Positions 1-8,988 of a stretch of DNA of 64,000 nt are shown in pieces. Source of the stretch: Flavobacteriaceae bacterium (GTDB taxonomy: Bacteria; Bacteroidota; Bacteroidia; Flavobacteriales; Flavobacteriaceae); assembly GCA_016744415.1 (NCBI GenBank), contig JADGEL010000002.1, forward strand, positions 434,001-498,000. Direction: 5' to 3'. Every line of letters starts with the position of its first letter. The stretch's first letter is position 1. The notes beneath the pieces were generated by a model that was not told where the DNA came from, ran no database searches, and saw nothing but the letters and a program-made list of their open reading frames with translations. The position numbers and the translations under genes are program-made.

Positions 1-142
1 CTACAAAAATAATCTTTTACAAATCATTAGCCTAATTTTAAAAAAACTCAGAAAACTGTTTATTACAATTTTAGATGAATGATTTATTATAAAGAAGTTG
101 AAAATATTTTTCTCAAAAGAAGAAACTGTGAGAAACAAAAAA

Positions 143-238
143 TGGCAAGCTACCTACATCACACTGCTACAACCTAATACCTTTGCTGCGTTCCCGCCCT
201 GGAGGATTCAAAGGGAGCTAGTTGTGTAGGACTTGCCA
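143..238 (-). ncRNA. ffs: Bacterial signal recognition particle RNA (4.5S type)
   Basis: Read on the minus strand, the segment contains the SRP domain IV signature CCAGGGCGGGAACGCAGCAA, the symmetric-loop/GNRA-loop region that binds the Ffh M domain. The ends TGGCAAG and CTTGCCA pair to close a rod of about 96 nt, the size of the short bacterial SRP RNA without an Alu domain. With Ffh it targets membrane and secreted proteins to FtsY and SecYEG. A matching minus-strand promoter lies immediately upstream (242-272), placing the start of transcription very near base 238. End positions are inferred from the pairing of the ends. Confidence 0.92.
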
Positions 239-241
239 CTG

Positions 242-272
242 CAAATTTACAATCAATTTTATCTTTAAACAA
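242..272 (-). promoter_or_regulatory. Promoter of SRP RNA
   Basis: On the minus strand, TTG (272-270) is followed after 20 bases by TAAATTTG (249-242), matching the Bacteroidota primary sigma factor consensus TTG/TAnnTTTG. The RNA 5' end predicted by stem pairing lies four bases downstream. Confidence 0.7.
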
Positions 273-372
273 TGTTTTTTTATCTTTTTTGTGTAACATT
301 TTTAAGCGTTTGAATACTAACACCTATAGAAAATAAGAAGTGCTAAAAACCAAAACCATAACTTGTTTTTAG

Positions 373-380
373 TATATTTG
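373..380 (+). promoter_or_regulatory. -7 element before the DUF4199 gene
   Basis: TATATTTG fits TAnnTTTG and lies 28 bases before the start codon. I see no clear TTG about 19 bases upstream, so only the -7 box is supported. The rest of 239-407 shows no ORF or other strong structure. Confidence 0.5.
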
Positions 381-407
381 TTAAACTTAAAAAAAAACTA
401 ACTAAAC

Positions 408-932
408 ATGGAAAATCAAACAACATCATTAAAACAAGTAATGTTAAGCTATGGCTTAATGTTAGGAGTAGCAACAATATTAATAAGTGTCATTAATTAT
501 GCCATTGGAGATATTTATAAACCTCATTGGTCAAATCAAGTTATTGGATTATTAGCAATTGCTACTCTAATAGTATTAGGTATAAAAAAGTATAAAAATG
601 ACAATACCTATTTATCTTTAGGACAAGCAATAAAAATTGGACTTGGTGTTGCATTAATTGGGGCTCTAATCTCATTAATGTATACTTTAGTTTTTATAAA
701 AGTTATCGAACCGGAATTCATTCCAAATACCATCGAATTTGAAACACAAAAAATGTTTGATCAAGGACAAGGAGAAGAGCAAATCGAAATGGCTGTTGGT
801 TTTATGAAAAATTACATGATGATAATGATTGTAGCAATGATAATTATCTCTAATCTATTTGTAGGATTCATTGTTTCTCTAATTTCAGGTGTAATCATGA
901 AAGAAACTAACGAAGAGATTACAAGTATTTAG
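408..932 (+). CDS. DUF4199 family integral membrane protein
   Basis: A 174-residue membrane protein with about four hydrophobic segments (roughly residues 10-30, 42-60, 75-97 and 135-165). The arrangement and Bacteroidota context fit DUF4199, whose biochemical function is unknown. A loop of about 30 polar residues (roughly 100-130, rich in Glu and Gln) separates the third and fourth helices. It lies 15 bases before a GT2 glycosyltransferase in the same direction. DUF4199/GT2 pairs are common in Flavobacteria, so an envelope-related role is possible but is inferred from context only. Confidence 0.85.
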   Translation: MENQTTSLKQVMLSYGLMLGVATILISVINYAIGDIYKPHWSNQVIGLLAIATLIVLGIKKYKNDNTYLSLGQAIKIGLGVALIGALISLMYTLVFIKVIEPEFIPNTIEFETQKMFDQGQGEEQIEMAVGFMKNYMMIMIVAMIIISNLFVGFIVSLISGVIMKETNEEITSI

Positions 933-947
933 AATAAAAAATATTTT

Positions 948-1907
948 ATGAATATATCGGTTGTCATTCCGTTGTTGAATGAAGACGAATCTTTACAAGA
1001 ATTATACGATTGGATTGTACGTGTTGTACAATCCAATCAGTATTCTTATGAAATCCTATTTATAGACGATGGCAGTACAGATAATTCATGGAATGTTATT
1101 GAGCAATTAGCACAAAAAGATAGCAATGTAAAGGGCATAAAATTCCAAACCAACTACGGAAAATCACAAGCATTAAACGCTGGATTTAAAATTGCTCAAG
1201 GCGATGTTGTTATTACTATGGATGCTGATTTACAAGATAGCCCTGATGAAATACCTGAATTGTACAATTCTATTATTCTAGACAAATTAGACTTAGTTTC
1301 TGGTTGGAAAAAAAAGCGTTATGATTCTAAAATCAGAAAAAATATCCCTTCAAAACTATTCAACTGGGCAGCAAGAAAAACATCAGGCTTACATCTCCAC
1401 GATTTTAATTGCGGACTCAAAGCTTATAGCAATGAAGTTATAAAAAATGTAGATGTGTATGGCGAAATGCATCGCTATATTCCTGTACTAGCAAAAAATG
1501 CTGGCTTTGTAAAAATTGATGAAAAAGTAGTACAGCACCAAGCCAGAAAATATGGAGAAACCAAATTTGGAATGGAACGCTTTATACATGGTTTTCTCGA
1601 TTTAATAACTATTTGGTTTTTATCAAAATTTGGTAAAAGCCCCATGCACCTCTTTGGGTTATTAGGGAGCTTGATGTTTGCCATTGGTTTTTTATCTACA
1701 GTATTTATAGGTATTTCAAAACTAATGCGCTTATTTTACTACCATACTCCTGCAAAATTGATAACAGATAACCCTTGGTTTTATATTGCCTTGACAACCA
1801 TGATTATTGGAACTTTATTTTTCCTATCCGGATTTTTAGGTGAACTTATTTTACGTACAAAAAGAGATGAAACTCGCTATAATATTAGCGATAAGATTCA
1901 TCTTTAA
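948..1907 (+). CDS. Membrane-bound family 2 glycosyltransferase (DPM1/GtrB-like)
   Basis: The 319-residue protein opens with the GT-A fold start NISVVIPLLNE, followed by DDGSTD (about 40-45) and MDADLQD (91-97), which supplies the metal- and nucleotide-sugar-binding aspartates. Two C-terminal transmembrane helices (about 232-258 and 278-302) match the GtrB/ArnC/DPM1 layout. Members of this group transfer a sugar from UDP- or GDP-sugar to undecaprenyl phosphate at the cytoplasmic face, giving a lipid-linked donor for envelope glycans. The exact sugar cannot be read from the sequence. It follows DUF4199 and precedes a phosphohexomutase. Confidence 0.9.
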   Translation: MNISVVIPLLNEDESLQELYDWIVRVVQSNQYSYEILFIDDGSTDNSWNVIEQLAQKDSNVKGIKFQTNYGKSQALNAGFKIAQGDVVITMDADLQDSPDEIPELYNSIILDKLDLVSGWKKKRYDSKIRKNIPSKLFNWAARKTSGLHLHDFNCGLKAYSNEVIKNVDVYGEMHRYIPVLAKNAGFVKIDEKVVQHQARKYGETKFGMERFIHGFLDLITIWFLSKFGKSPMHLFGLLGSLMFAIGFLSTVFIGISKLMRLFYYHTPAKLITDNPWFYIALTTMIIGTLFFLSGFLGELILRTKRDETRYNISDKIHL

Positions 1908-1922
1908 ACTTCTATAAAATAG

Positions 1923-1930
1923 TATATTTG
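1923..1930 (+). promoter_or_regulatory. -7 element before the phosphohexomutase gene
   Basis: TATATTTG, 23 bases before the ATG at 1954, fits TAnnTTTG. No good TTG is seen at the expected distance. It suggests the phosphohexomutase, ABC exporter and nitroreductase genes form their own transcription unit. Confidence 0.5.
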
Positions 1931-1953
1931 TTTTCTAATAAAAGAATACCATT

Positions 1954-3675
1954 ATGGATAATAATCAGATTTTAAAAAAAGCCAATGAATGGCTATCTGA
2001 CACTTTCGATACAGAAACTCAACAAGAAATTAAAGAATTAATCACCAACAACCCTGAGGAGTTGGTAGACCGTTTTTATAAAAATACAGAATTTGGTACT
2101 GGCGGTATGCGAGGAATGATGGGTGCCGGCACTAACCGAATTAACAAATACACTCTAGGTAGAGCAACCCAGGGGCTCTCAAATTATTTAATTGAAACTT
2201 TCCCTAGCAAACCTCTAAAGGTTGTGATTGCTTTTGATTGCAGGCATAACAGTCAAAAGTTTGCCAAATTAGTGGCAGATGTTTTTTCGGCAAATAACAT
2301 TAAAGTGTTTTTGTTTGAAAGTTTGCGCCCTACTCCAGAATTATCTTTTGCAGTACGTCATTTAGATTGTAATGCAGGAATTGTTTTGACAGCTTCTCAT
2401 AACCCACCAGAATATAATGGCTATAAAGTATATTGGACAGATGGTGGTCAAATTGTACCTCCGCATGATAACAATATTATTTCAAAAGTGACGAATTTAG
2501 ATTTTTCAGAAATCAAGTTCGATGCTAATGAAAACTTGATCAAAACTGTAGGAAAAAAAATTGATGACGTATTTATTGATGGAGCGGTTAATAATGGTAA
2601 AATTCCATCATTAAAAAATAGAGAAAATCTAAAAATTGTATTTACCTCATTACATGGAACATCAATTGTTTCGATACCCGAAACTTTTAAAAGAGCTGGT
2701 TTTACCGATGTACATATTGTTGAAGAACAACGCGAACCTGATGGTGATTTTCCAACGGTTGAATCTCCAAACCCTGAAGAACCTGCAGCTTTAAAAATGG
2801 CAACAGATTTAGCTGATAAAATTGATGCAGACATTGTAATTGGAACTGACCCAGATTGCGATAGATTAGGTGTTGCAGTTAGAAATATGAATGGTGATAT
2901 GACCTTATTAAACGGAAATCAGACTATGAGTGTGATGACCGATTTCCTAATCAAAAAAAGGAAAAATGAAGGTCTATTAAATGACAACCAATTTGTGGGT
3001 TCAACTATTGTTTCTTCAGAATTGGTCAATAGAATTGCTGAAGGATACGGAGTAGAAACCAAAGTTGGTTTGACGGGTTTTAAATGGATTGCGAAAATGA
3101 TTCGCGATTTTGATACGATGGATTTCATTGGAGGAGGAGAAGAGAGTTTTGGCTATATGGTGGGTGATTTTGTAAGAGACAAAGATGCAGTTACCGCTAC
3201 CCTACTTGCTTGTGAAATTGCAGCCTATGCCAAAGAAAATGGAAGCTCATTTTACCAAGAATTATTAGAGATTTATACAAGAAATAATTTTTATAAAGAA
3301 CATTTAATTGCCATTGTAAAAAAAGGAATGGATGGCGCACAACTCATCGCAAATATGATGGCAGAAATGCGCGAAAATCCGATGACTGAAATTGATGGTG
3401 AACAAATTGAAACCTTGTGTGACTATCAATCATCTATCAAAAAGAATTTGATAACAGGTGAAGAAACGGTGATGGATATTCCAAAATCTAATGTTTTGAT
3501 TTATCAAACAAAAAGCGGAACACGCATAGCGGCGAGACCGAGTGGAACAGAACCAAAAATTAAATTTTATTTTAGCGTAAATTTACCTCTTGATAGAATT
3601 GAAAATGCAACAAATGTAGAGTCTGAGTTAGATGCTAAAATCCAACACATCATTAAAGAGATGAAATTAAATTAA
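1954..3675 (+). CDS. Phosphoglucomutase/phosphomannomutase (alpha-D-phosphohexomutase family)
   Basis: A 573-residue enzyme interconverting hexose 1-phosphate and 6-phosphate, linking glycolysis to sugar-nucleotide synthesis. The phosphoserine loop TASHNP places the catalytic Ser at 148. The magnesium loop DPDCDR is at 299-304, the sugar-binding loop GGGEESFGY near 393, and the phosphate-binding RPSGTEP near 528-534. The length matches the PgcA-type mutases of Firmicutes and Bacteroidota (about 570-580 residues) rather than the 460-residue ManB type. Its stop overlaps the next gene's start by one base (TAATG), suggesting translational coupling with the ABC exporter. Glucose versus mannose preference cannot be told. 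Confidence 0.93.
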   Translation: MDNNQILKKANEWLSDTFDTETQQEIKELITNNPEELVDRFYKNTEFGTGGMRGMMGAGTNRINKYTLGRATQGLSNYLIETFPSKPLKVVIAFDCRHNSQKFAKLVADVFSANNIKVFLFESLRPTPELSFAVRHLDCNAGIVLTASHNPPEYNGYKVYWTDGGQIVPPHDNNIISKVTNLDFSEIKFDANENLIKTVGKKIDDVFIDGAVNNGKIPSLKNRENLKIVFTSLHGTSIVSIPETFKRAGFTDVHIVEEQREPDGDFPTVESPNPEEPAALKMATDLADKIDADIVIGTDPDCDRLGVAVRNMNGDMTLLNGNQTMSVMTDFLIKKRKNEGLLNDNQFVGSTIVSSELVNRIAEGYGVETKVGLTGFKWIAKMIRDFDTMDFIGGGEESFGYMVGDFVRDKDAVTATLLACEIAAYAKENGSSFYQELLEIYTRNNFYKEHLIAIVKKGMDGAQLIANMMAEMRENPMTEIDGEQIETLCDYQSSIKKNLITGEETVMDIPKSNVLIYQTKSGTRIAARPSGTEPKIKFYFSVNLPLDRIENATNVESELDAKIQHIIKEMKLN

Positions 3676-5495
3676 TGGATTATTTCAAAAAAATAATACG
3701 ATACGCAATACCTTATAAAAAATTTGGTTACCTAAACATTCTTTTTAATATACTCTACGCATTATTTTCTACAATTTCATTTTTGGTTTTAATGCCTTTG
3801 CTAGAAGTTATTTTTAAGCCTGACAAAGCACCAATAACTACACAACCTACTTTTGAAGGCATTACTAAATTGATTGATTTTTTTAAAGACACTATGAGTT
3901 ATGAAATCCATATAATTGCTGGTGATGATAAATCACAGGCACTCATAATGGTAGTTGCTTTGGTAATTGTGACGTTCTTTTTAAAAAATATTTTTAATTA
4001 TTTAGCAATGTTTTTTATCACCTTTTTACGAAATGGTGTCTTAAAGGATATTAGAAATGATTTGTACAAAAAAACAGTAGAATTACCTATTTCATTCTTT
4101 TCAGAAAAGAGGAAAGGAGATGTCATGGCTAGAATAGGTACTGATGTTTTAGAGATACAACATTCTTTTCTATCCGTTTTAGAAATGTTGGTTAGAGAAC
4201 CCTTGACTATTATTTTTACGTTAGCTGCAATGATAATGATAAGTCTAAAACTAACTGTTTTTGTATTTATTTTTATTCCAATATCTGGTTTTTTAATTTC
4301 ATTGATTGGAAAAAGCTTAAAAAGACAATCTGACAAGGTTCAAAAAGAACAAGGTTATTTTTTATCCCTTTTAGAAGAAACTCTTGGTGGATTGAGAATT
4401 ATTAAAGCTTTTAATAACGAAGAACATTTTAATGATAAATTTAGTAACTCTACTTCTAGGTTTTATCATTTTTCAAATAAATTACTTAACAGAACAAATC
4501 TTGCGAGTCCAACATCTGAATTTTTAGGAATTGCTGTTATTGCAGTCTTACTTTGGTATGGTGGTAAATTGGTTTTAATTGACCACACCTTAGATGGCGA
4601 GGCTTTTATTGCATACATGGGACTAGCTTACAATATTTTAACTCCAGCAAAAGCAATTTCAAAAGCAAGTTATAATGTAAAAAAGGGGAATGCAGCAGCA
4701 GAAAGAGTTTTAGAAATTTTAGAAACCAAAAATCTACAAAAAGACATCGAAAATGCAACTGTTAAAAAAGGCTTTGAAAAAGAAGTTAAGTTTGAAAATA
4801 TTTGGTTTAAGTATGAAGATGACTATGTTTTAAAAGATTTTTCATTGACTATCCCAAAAGGAAAAACAGTTGCTTTAGTAGGACAATCTGGTAGTGGAAA
4901 ATCAACAATTGCCAATTTGATTACACGTTTTTATGATGTAAATAAAGGAAAAATCACCATAGACGGAATTCACATCAATACACTTACAAAAAAATCTTTG
5001 AGAGAGCAACTGGGTATGGTCACTCAAGATGCTATTTTATTCCATGATTCAATTGCAAATAACATTGCATTTGGAAAAGATGTTACAGAAGAAGAAATTA
5101 TTAAGGCTGCAAAAATTGCCAATGCACACGAGTTTATTTCTGAATTACCAAATGGATACCACACTAATATAGGTGATGGTGGAGGTAAATTATCTGGTGG
5201 TCAGAAACAACGTATATCTATAGCAAGGGCTGTTTTGAAAAATCCGCCTATAATGATTTTAGATGAAGCTACCTCAGCATTAGATACAGAGAGTGAACAA
5301 TTAGTTCAAAAGGCTTTAGAAAAAATGATGGAGAACAGAACATCTATTGTTATTGCTCACCGTTTATCAACAATACAAAAAGCAGATTTAATTTTAGTAT
5401 TGCGCAAAGGTGAGATCGTTGAGCAGGGGAAACATGAAGAATTATTAGACTTAAAAGGTGATTATTATAAATTTGTAAACATGCAATCTTTTTAA
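3675..5495 (+). CDS. MsbA-like ABC exporter, fused permease and ATPase
   Basis: At 606 residues this is a half-transporter: an N-terminal type IV exporter membrane domain (about six helices, residues 15-345) followed by an ATPase domain. The ATPase shows Walker A GQSGSGKST (about 403-411), signature LSGGQ (506-510), Walker B MILDEATSALD and the switch His in IVIAHRLST. It should act as a homodimer in the inner membrane. MsbA-type proteins flip lipid A-core or other lipids, and the neighbouring glycosyltransferase and mutase fit that, but the substrate is not established. The nitroreductase gene follows after one base. Confidence 0.9.
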   Translation: MDYFKKIIRYAIPYKKFGYLNILFNILYALFSTISFLVLMPLLEVIFKPDKAPITTQPTFEGITKLIDFFKDTMSYEIHIIAGDDKSQALIMVVALVIVTFFLKNIFNYLAMFFITFLRNGVLKDIRNDLYKKTVELPISFFSEKRKGDVMARIGTDVLEIQHSFLSVLEMLVREPLTIIFTLAAMIMISLKLTVFVFIFIPISGFLISLIGKSLKRQSDKVQKEQGYFLSLLEETLGGLRIIKAFNNEEHFNDKFSNSTSRFYHFSNKLLNRTNLASPTSEFLGIAVIAVLLWYGGKLVLIDHTLDGEAFIAYMGLAYNILTPAKAISKASYNVKKGNAAAERVLEILETKNLQKDIENATVKKGFEKEVKFENIWFKYEDDYVLKDFSLTIPKGKTVALVGQSGSGKSTIANLITRFYDVNKGKITIDGIHINTLTKKSLREQLGMVTQDAILFHDSIANNIAFGKDVTEEEIIKAAKIANAHEFISELPNGYHTNIGDGGGKLSGGQKQRISIARAVLKNPPIMILDEATSALDTESEQLVQKALEKMMENRTSIVIAHRLSTIQKADLILVLRKGEIVEQGKHEELLDLKGDYYKFVNMQSF

Positions 5496-5496
5496 T

Positions 5497-6186
5497 ATGA
5501 GTATTAAAAAAAGTATTGATATCAATGGATTTAAACATGTACTTCATGAGCACAAATCTTTTTCTGAATCTCAAATGCTTGCTAAAAGCAAGACTTATTT
5601 TAGATGGTTAGATTCAAGAAGGTCTGTGCGAGAATACGCTAAAACCCCTGTTTCTAAAGAAGTTATTGAAAATATTATAAAGGCTGCATCAACAGCTCCA
5701 TCAGGTGCTCATAAACAACCTTGGTCATTTTGCGCCATTTCAAATTCAGAAATAAAATCTAAAATTAGAGAAGCTGCAGAAATTGAAGAAAGAGCATCTT
5801 ATGATTCTAGAATGAGCGAACGCTGGTTAAAAGATTTAGCACCTCTTGGCACCAATGATGTAAAAGAGTTTATTGAAGATGCACCTTGGATTATAGTTGT
5901 ATTTAAACAAGTTTACGAAATTGAAGATGATAAAAACATCAACAATTATTATGTAAATGAATCGGTCGGTATTGCTGCGGGCATGCTAATATCGGCAATA
6001 CACAATGCAGGATTGGTTACTTTAACGCATACCCCAAGTCCGATGAAGTTTTTAACCAAGGTTTTGGAGAGGCCAAGTAATGAACGCCCATTTTTGTTAT
6101 TACCTGTAGGGTATCCTAAAGAACCTATTTATGTCCCAAATATTAATAGAAAAGGGCTAGATGATATTGCCGTTTTTTATGAGTAG
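5497..6186 (+). CDS. Nitroreductase-family FMN oxidoreductase
   Basis: The 229-residue protein carries the FMN-binding SRRSVREY segment near residue 41 and STAPSGAHKQPW near 66, the hallmarks of the nitroreductase fold. The C-terminal MLISAIHNAGLVTLTHTPSPM segment resembles the iodotyrosine deiodinase/BluB-side branch rather than classical NfsB. Members are homodimeric NAD(P)H-dependent flavoenzymes. The natural substrate here is unknown. The gene starts one base after the ABC exporter, so it is cotranscribed with it and the mutase, although no functional link is obvious. Confidence 0.87.
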   Translation: MSIKKSIDINGFKHVLHEHKSFSESQMLAKSKTYFRWLDSRRSVREYAKTPVSKEVIENIIKAASTAPSGAHKQPWSFCAISNSEIKSKIREAAEIEERASYDSRMSERWLKDLAPLGTNDVKEFIEDAPWIIVVFKQVYEIEDDKNINNYYVNESVGIAAGMLISAIHNAGLVTLTHTPSPMKFLTKVLERPSNERPFLLLPVGYPKEPIYVPNINRKGLDDIAVFYE

Positions 6187-6196
6187 AAAATTATTA

Positions 6197-6292
6197 GTCT
6201 TTGCGAACTAGCAGTGTGGCAATCTCAATGTGATTATTGCTTTGTTTTGTGAGATCACTACGTCGTTCCTACTTCACTTCTCGCGAATACGA
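6197..6292. repeat. Degenerate interspersed palindromic repeat (copy A)
   Basis: The gap between the convergent nitroreductase and cca genes holds GTCTTTGCGA, GCAATCTCAATG and CACTACGTCGTTCC. The first ten bases and the GCAATCT core recur at 54118-54206. The elements resemble the GCAATCTC/GTCGTTCCTCGCAA palindromes scattered between Bacteroidota genes, in worn form. Confidence 0.5.
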
Positions 6293-6301
6293 AACAATTC
6301 A

Positions 6302-7711
6302 CTACTTCTTCAAACCCAAACTCTCGGCTTTTTTAAGCATAAATTGATATGCTTCATCATAATCATTGGCAATTTCACCTTCTAAAATAGCTTCTTTAAT
6401 AGCATCTTTTATTTGTCCGATTTCTTTACAAGGCTTTAGATTAAACGTTTCCATAATCAATTCGCCAGAAATGGGTGGTTGAAAATTACGTATATGATCT
6501 CGTTCTTCCACTTCCTTAATTTTCTCACGAACTAATCTAAAATTATAATGATACCGTTTAAATTTTTTAGGATTTTTCGTAGTAATATCAGCCTCACACA
6601 AGGTCATTAAACTATCAATATCTTCACCTGCATCGAACACTAAACGTCTCACTGCAGAATCAGTAACATTGGTTGCTAGCACAATAGGACGAGAGCTTAA
6701 ATACACCATTTTTTGTGTAAACTTCATTTTGTTGTTCAAAGGCATTCGCAATCTTTTAAATAATTTAAACACCATTTTTGCACCTACAAATTCATGTGCA
6801 TGAAATGTCCACCCAACTTTTTTATCAAACTTTTTTGTTGGTGCTTTTCCTATATCGTGTAACAAAGCTGCCCATCTCAACCACAAATCATCTGTTGTTT
6901 TGGCAATATTATCAACTACTTCTAATGTGTGATAAAAATTATCTTTGTGCTTTTGACCTTCTACTTCATCTACTCCTTTTAAATCAATCAGCTCAGGTAA
7001 TATTTGAGGTAACAATCCTGTTTTTTCTAACAGTAAAAATCCGATAGAAGGAATTGGTGCTAAGATTATTTTATTTAATTCATCAACAACTCTTTCTCTT
7101 GTAATAATTTTTAAACGATCCGCATTTTTTGAAATAGCATCCAAAGATTTTTGCTCAATCTTAAAATTCAACTGTGTTGCAAAACGTATAGCGCGCATCA
7201 TTCGTAAAGGATCATCAGAATAAGTTATCGTTGGGTTTAATGGTGTTTTTAACAATTGATTTTGCATATCATCAATTCCATTAAACGGATCTAACAGTTC
7301 ACCCCAAGAGCTTTTATTCAAACTAATTGCCAACGCATTAATCGTAAAATCTCGCCTTTTTTGGTCATCTTCCAAAGTCCCAATCTCAACTAATGGATTT
7401 CTACTCTCTTCAGAATAAGACTCTTTACGAGCACCTACAAATTCAACCTCAATATCTTCAAAGCGCAACATGGCTGTACCGTAAGTTTTAAAAACTTGCA
7501 CCTTTGGATTATTGGGTAGTAAACTGGCAACCTTTTGCGCCAATTCAATACCACTACCCACAGCAACAATATCAATATCTTTAGCTGATTTTCTTTCTAA
7601 AATAAAATCACGTACAAATCCGCCAATAACATAAGCCTGGATTCCTATCTCTTCTGATGCTTTAGAAATTATTTTAAAAATTGGGTTTTGTATGGCGTTG
7701 CTATAGCTCAT
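6302..7711 (-). CDS. cca: CCA-adding enzyme / poly(A) polymerase family nucleotidyltransferase with HD domain
   Basis: The 469-residue protein begins with the class II tRNA nucleotidyltransferase head domain: GGFVRD near residues 31-36 and the DIDIV metal-binding aspartates near 45. RRDFTINAL follows, then the neck motif RMMRAIRFATQL. A C-terminal HD phosphohydrolase domain shows LLHDIGK near 285. This layout matches bacterial CCA-adding enzymes that build or repair the tRNA 3' CCA end; a poly(A) polymerase activity cannot be excluded from sequence. It lies 32 bases downstream of tsaC on the same strand, giving a two-gene tRNA-maturation unit. Confidence 0.9.
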   Translation of the reverse strand: MSYSNAIQNPIFKIISKASEEIGIQAYVIGGFVRDFILERKSAKDIDIVAVGSGIELAQKVASLLPNNPKVQVFKTYGTAMLRFEDIEVEFVGARKESYSEESRNPLVEIGTLEDDQKRRDFTINALAISLNKSSWGELLDPFNGIDDMQNQLLKTPLNPTITYSDDPLRMMRAIRFATQLNFKIEQKSLDAISKNADRLKIITRERVVDELNKIILAPIPSIGFLLLEKTGLLPQILPELIDLKGVDEVEGQKHKDNFYHTLEVVDNIAKTTDDLWLRWAALLHDIGKAPTKKFDKKVGWTFHAHEFVGAKMVFKLFKRLRMPLNNKMKFTQKMVYLSSRPIVLATNVTDSAVRRLVFDAGEDIDSLMTLCEADITTKNPKKFKRYHYNFRLVREKIKEVEERDHIRNFQPPISGELIMETFNLKPCKEIGQIKDAIKEAILEGEIANDYDEAYQFMLKKAESLGLKK

Positions 7712-7743
7712 TTGGCACTTTAAAATTGAATAACTTGAATTGT

Positions 7744-8307
7744 TTACTTTCTCAAAAATTCGATTTTGCCATCATTGTGAACTTTTACAATTTGAGAGGC
7801 AATTCCGCTTTTATTTTCAAGGGGCAAATTTACGATATAATCTACGCTATCCAAAAGTGCAGGATTTATTTCTTTGAAAGATTTTGGATTGGGTTCACCA
7901 GATATATTTGCTGATGTAGAAACTATGGGCTTTCCAAACTGCTGAATCAATTCATGTGCAAACCCATCATTTACAATCCTGATAGCGACCGTATTATCTT
8001 TTGCGATGACATTTTTAGCCAACTTCCTTGGGTTGTTGTAAACAACAGTAGTTGGTTTAGATGAACCTGTAATAATACAACTTACTTTTGCTGGAATCAT
8101 ATCAACATAATTGAGCAGCATCTCCCAAGAATCTACCAAAACAATCAAACTTTTACTTTCTGAGCGCTGCTTTATTAGATATATTTTTTCTACAGCTTTA
8201 TCATTAGTAGCATCACAACCTACACCCCAAATGGTATCTGTTGGGTAGAGGATGGTTTTAGAAGTATTTAATATTTTTATAGCTTTTGATATCATCATAA
8301 TAAACAA
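7744..8307 (-). CDS. tsaC: L-threonylcarbamoyladenylate synthase (Sua5/YrdC/TsaC family)
   Basis: A 187-residue single-domain YrdC protein. LYPTDTIWGVGCDA near the start, the KQRSESKSL segment near 47-55 and the STSANISGEPNP motif near 131-142 are the conserved nucleotide- and threonine-binding parts. The enzyme makes threonylcarbamoyl-AMP from threonine, bicarbonate and ATP, the first step of t6A at position 37 of ANN-decoding tRNAs. It lacks the C-terminal Sua5 domain, so it is the short TsaC form. It precedes cca in the same direction and diverges from the DUF4254 gene. Confidence 0.92.
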   Translation of the reverse strand: MFIMMISKAIKILNTSKTILYPTDTIWGVGCDATNDKAVEKIYLIKQRSESKSLIVLVDSWEMLLNYVDMIPAKVSCIITGSSKPTTVVYNNPRKLAKNVIAKDNTVAIRIVNDGFAHELIQQFGKPIVSTSANISGEPNPKSFKEINPALLDSVDYIVNLPLENKSGIASQIVKVHNDGKIEFLRK

Positions 8308-8344
8308 AACTAATCATTAAATTTATCTATCGAAATAAAAGCTA

Positions 8345-8352
8345 TATTTTTG
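8345..8352 (+). promoter_or_regulatory. -7 element before the DUF4254 gene
   Basis: TATTTTTG matches TAnnTTTG, 27 bases before the ATG at 8380. No convincing upstream TTG is present. Confidence 0.45.
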
Positions 8353-8379
8353 TTTCATAAATTATAAATACAATATATT

Positions 8380-8988
8380 ATGTTTTCAAATAAAGCAAAT
8401 TCAATTTTCCAAAATGTTATAGAAAAGTATCATATTATCAATGCTGTAGATCAGCCTTTTGAAAATATTTATGATGAAAAAAATCAACTTCTTGAGTTTT
8501 TATTATATAGAAAATGTTGGATCGATACGGTACAATGGCATTATGAAGATATTATTCGCGACCCTAACATTGACCCCATTGCAGCTTTAACTTTAAAACG
8601 AAAGATTGATGCTTCAAATCAAGACAGAACTGATATGGTAGAATATATTGATAGTTATTTTCTTCAAAAATATATTAATACAACTCCTAAAGAAAATGCT
8701 AAAATAAATTCTGAAAGCCCAGCTTGGGCAATAGATCGTTTATCAATATTAGCTTTAAAAATTTATCATATGAATGAAGAAGTTGAGCGAACTGATGCCT
8801 CAAAAAATCATATTGAATCTTGTCAAAAGAAGCTAAATATTCTTTTAGATCAACGAGTAGATTTAAGTACTGCAATTGATGATTTATTAAACGGTATTGC
8901 CTCTGGAGATAAATACATGAAGGTATACAAACAAATGAAAATGTATAATGATGACGAATTAAACCCTGTATTACGTTCGAAAAATTAA
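8380..8988 (+). CDS. DUF4254 domain protein
   Basis: A 202-residue soluble, probably all-helical protein. The NQLLEFLLYRKCWIDTVQWH segment and the following PNIDPIAALTLKRKIDASNQ are typical of DUF4254, a Bacteroidota family without known activity that is usually found beside heptosyltransferase-like GT9 genes. That context holds here: it converges on and overlaps by four bases with a polysaccharide pyruvyl transferase gene, and GT9 is one gene further. A role in LPS or capsule assembly is inferred from neighbourhood alone. Confidence 0.85.
   Translation: MFSNKANSIFQNVIEKYHIINAVDQPFENIYDEKNQLLEFLLYRKCWIDTVQWHYEDIIRDPNIDPIAALTLKRKIDASNQDRTDMVEYIDSYFLQKYINTTPKENAKINSESPAWAIDRLSILALKIYHMNEEVERTDASKNHIESCQKKLNILLDQRVDLSTAIDDLLNGIASGDKYMKVYKQMKMYNDDELNPVLRSKN

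Noticed and set aside
1475-3128. Open frames on the minus strand inside the GT2 and mutase genes
   Set aside because: They lie wholly antisense to strongly conserved genes, show no family motifs, and start without promoters.
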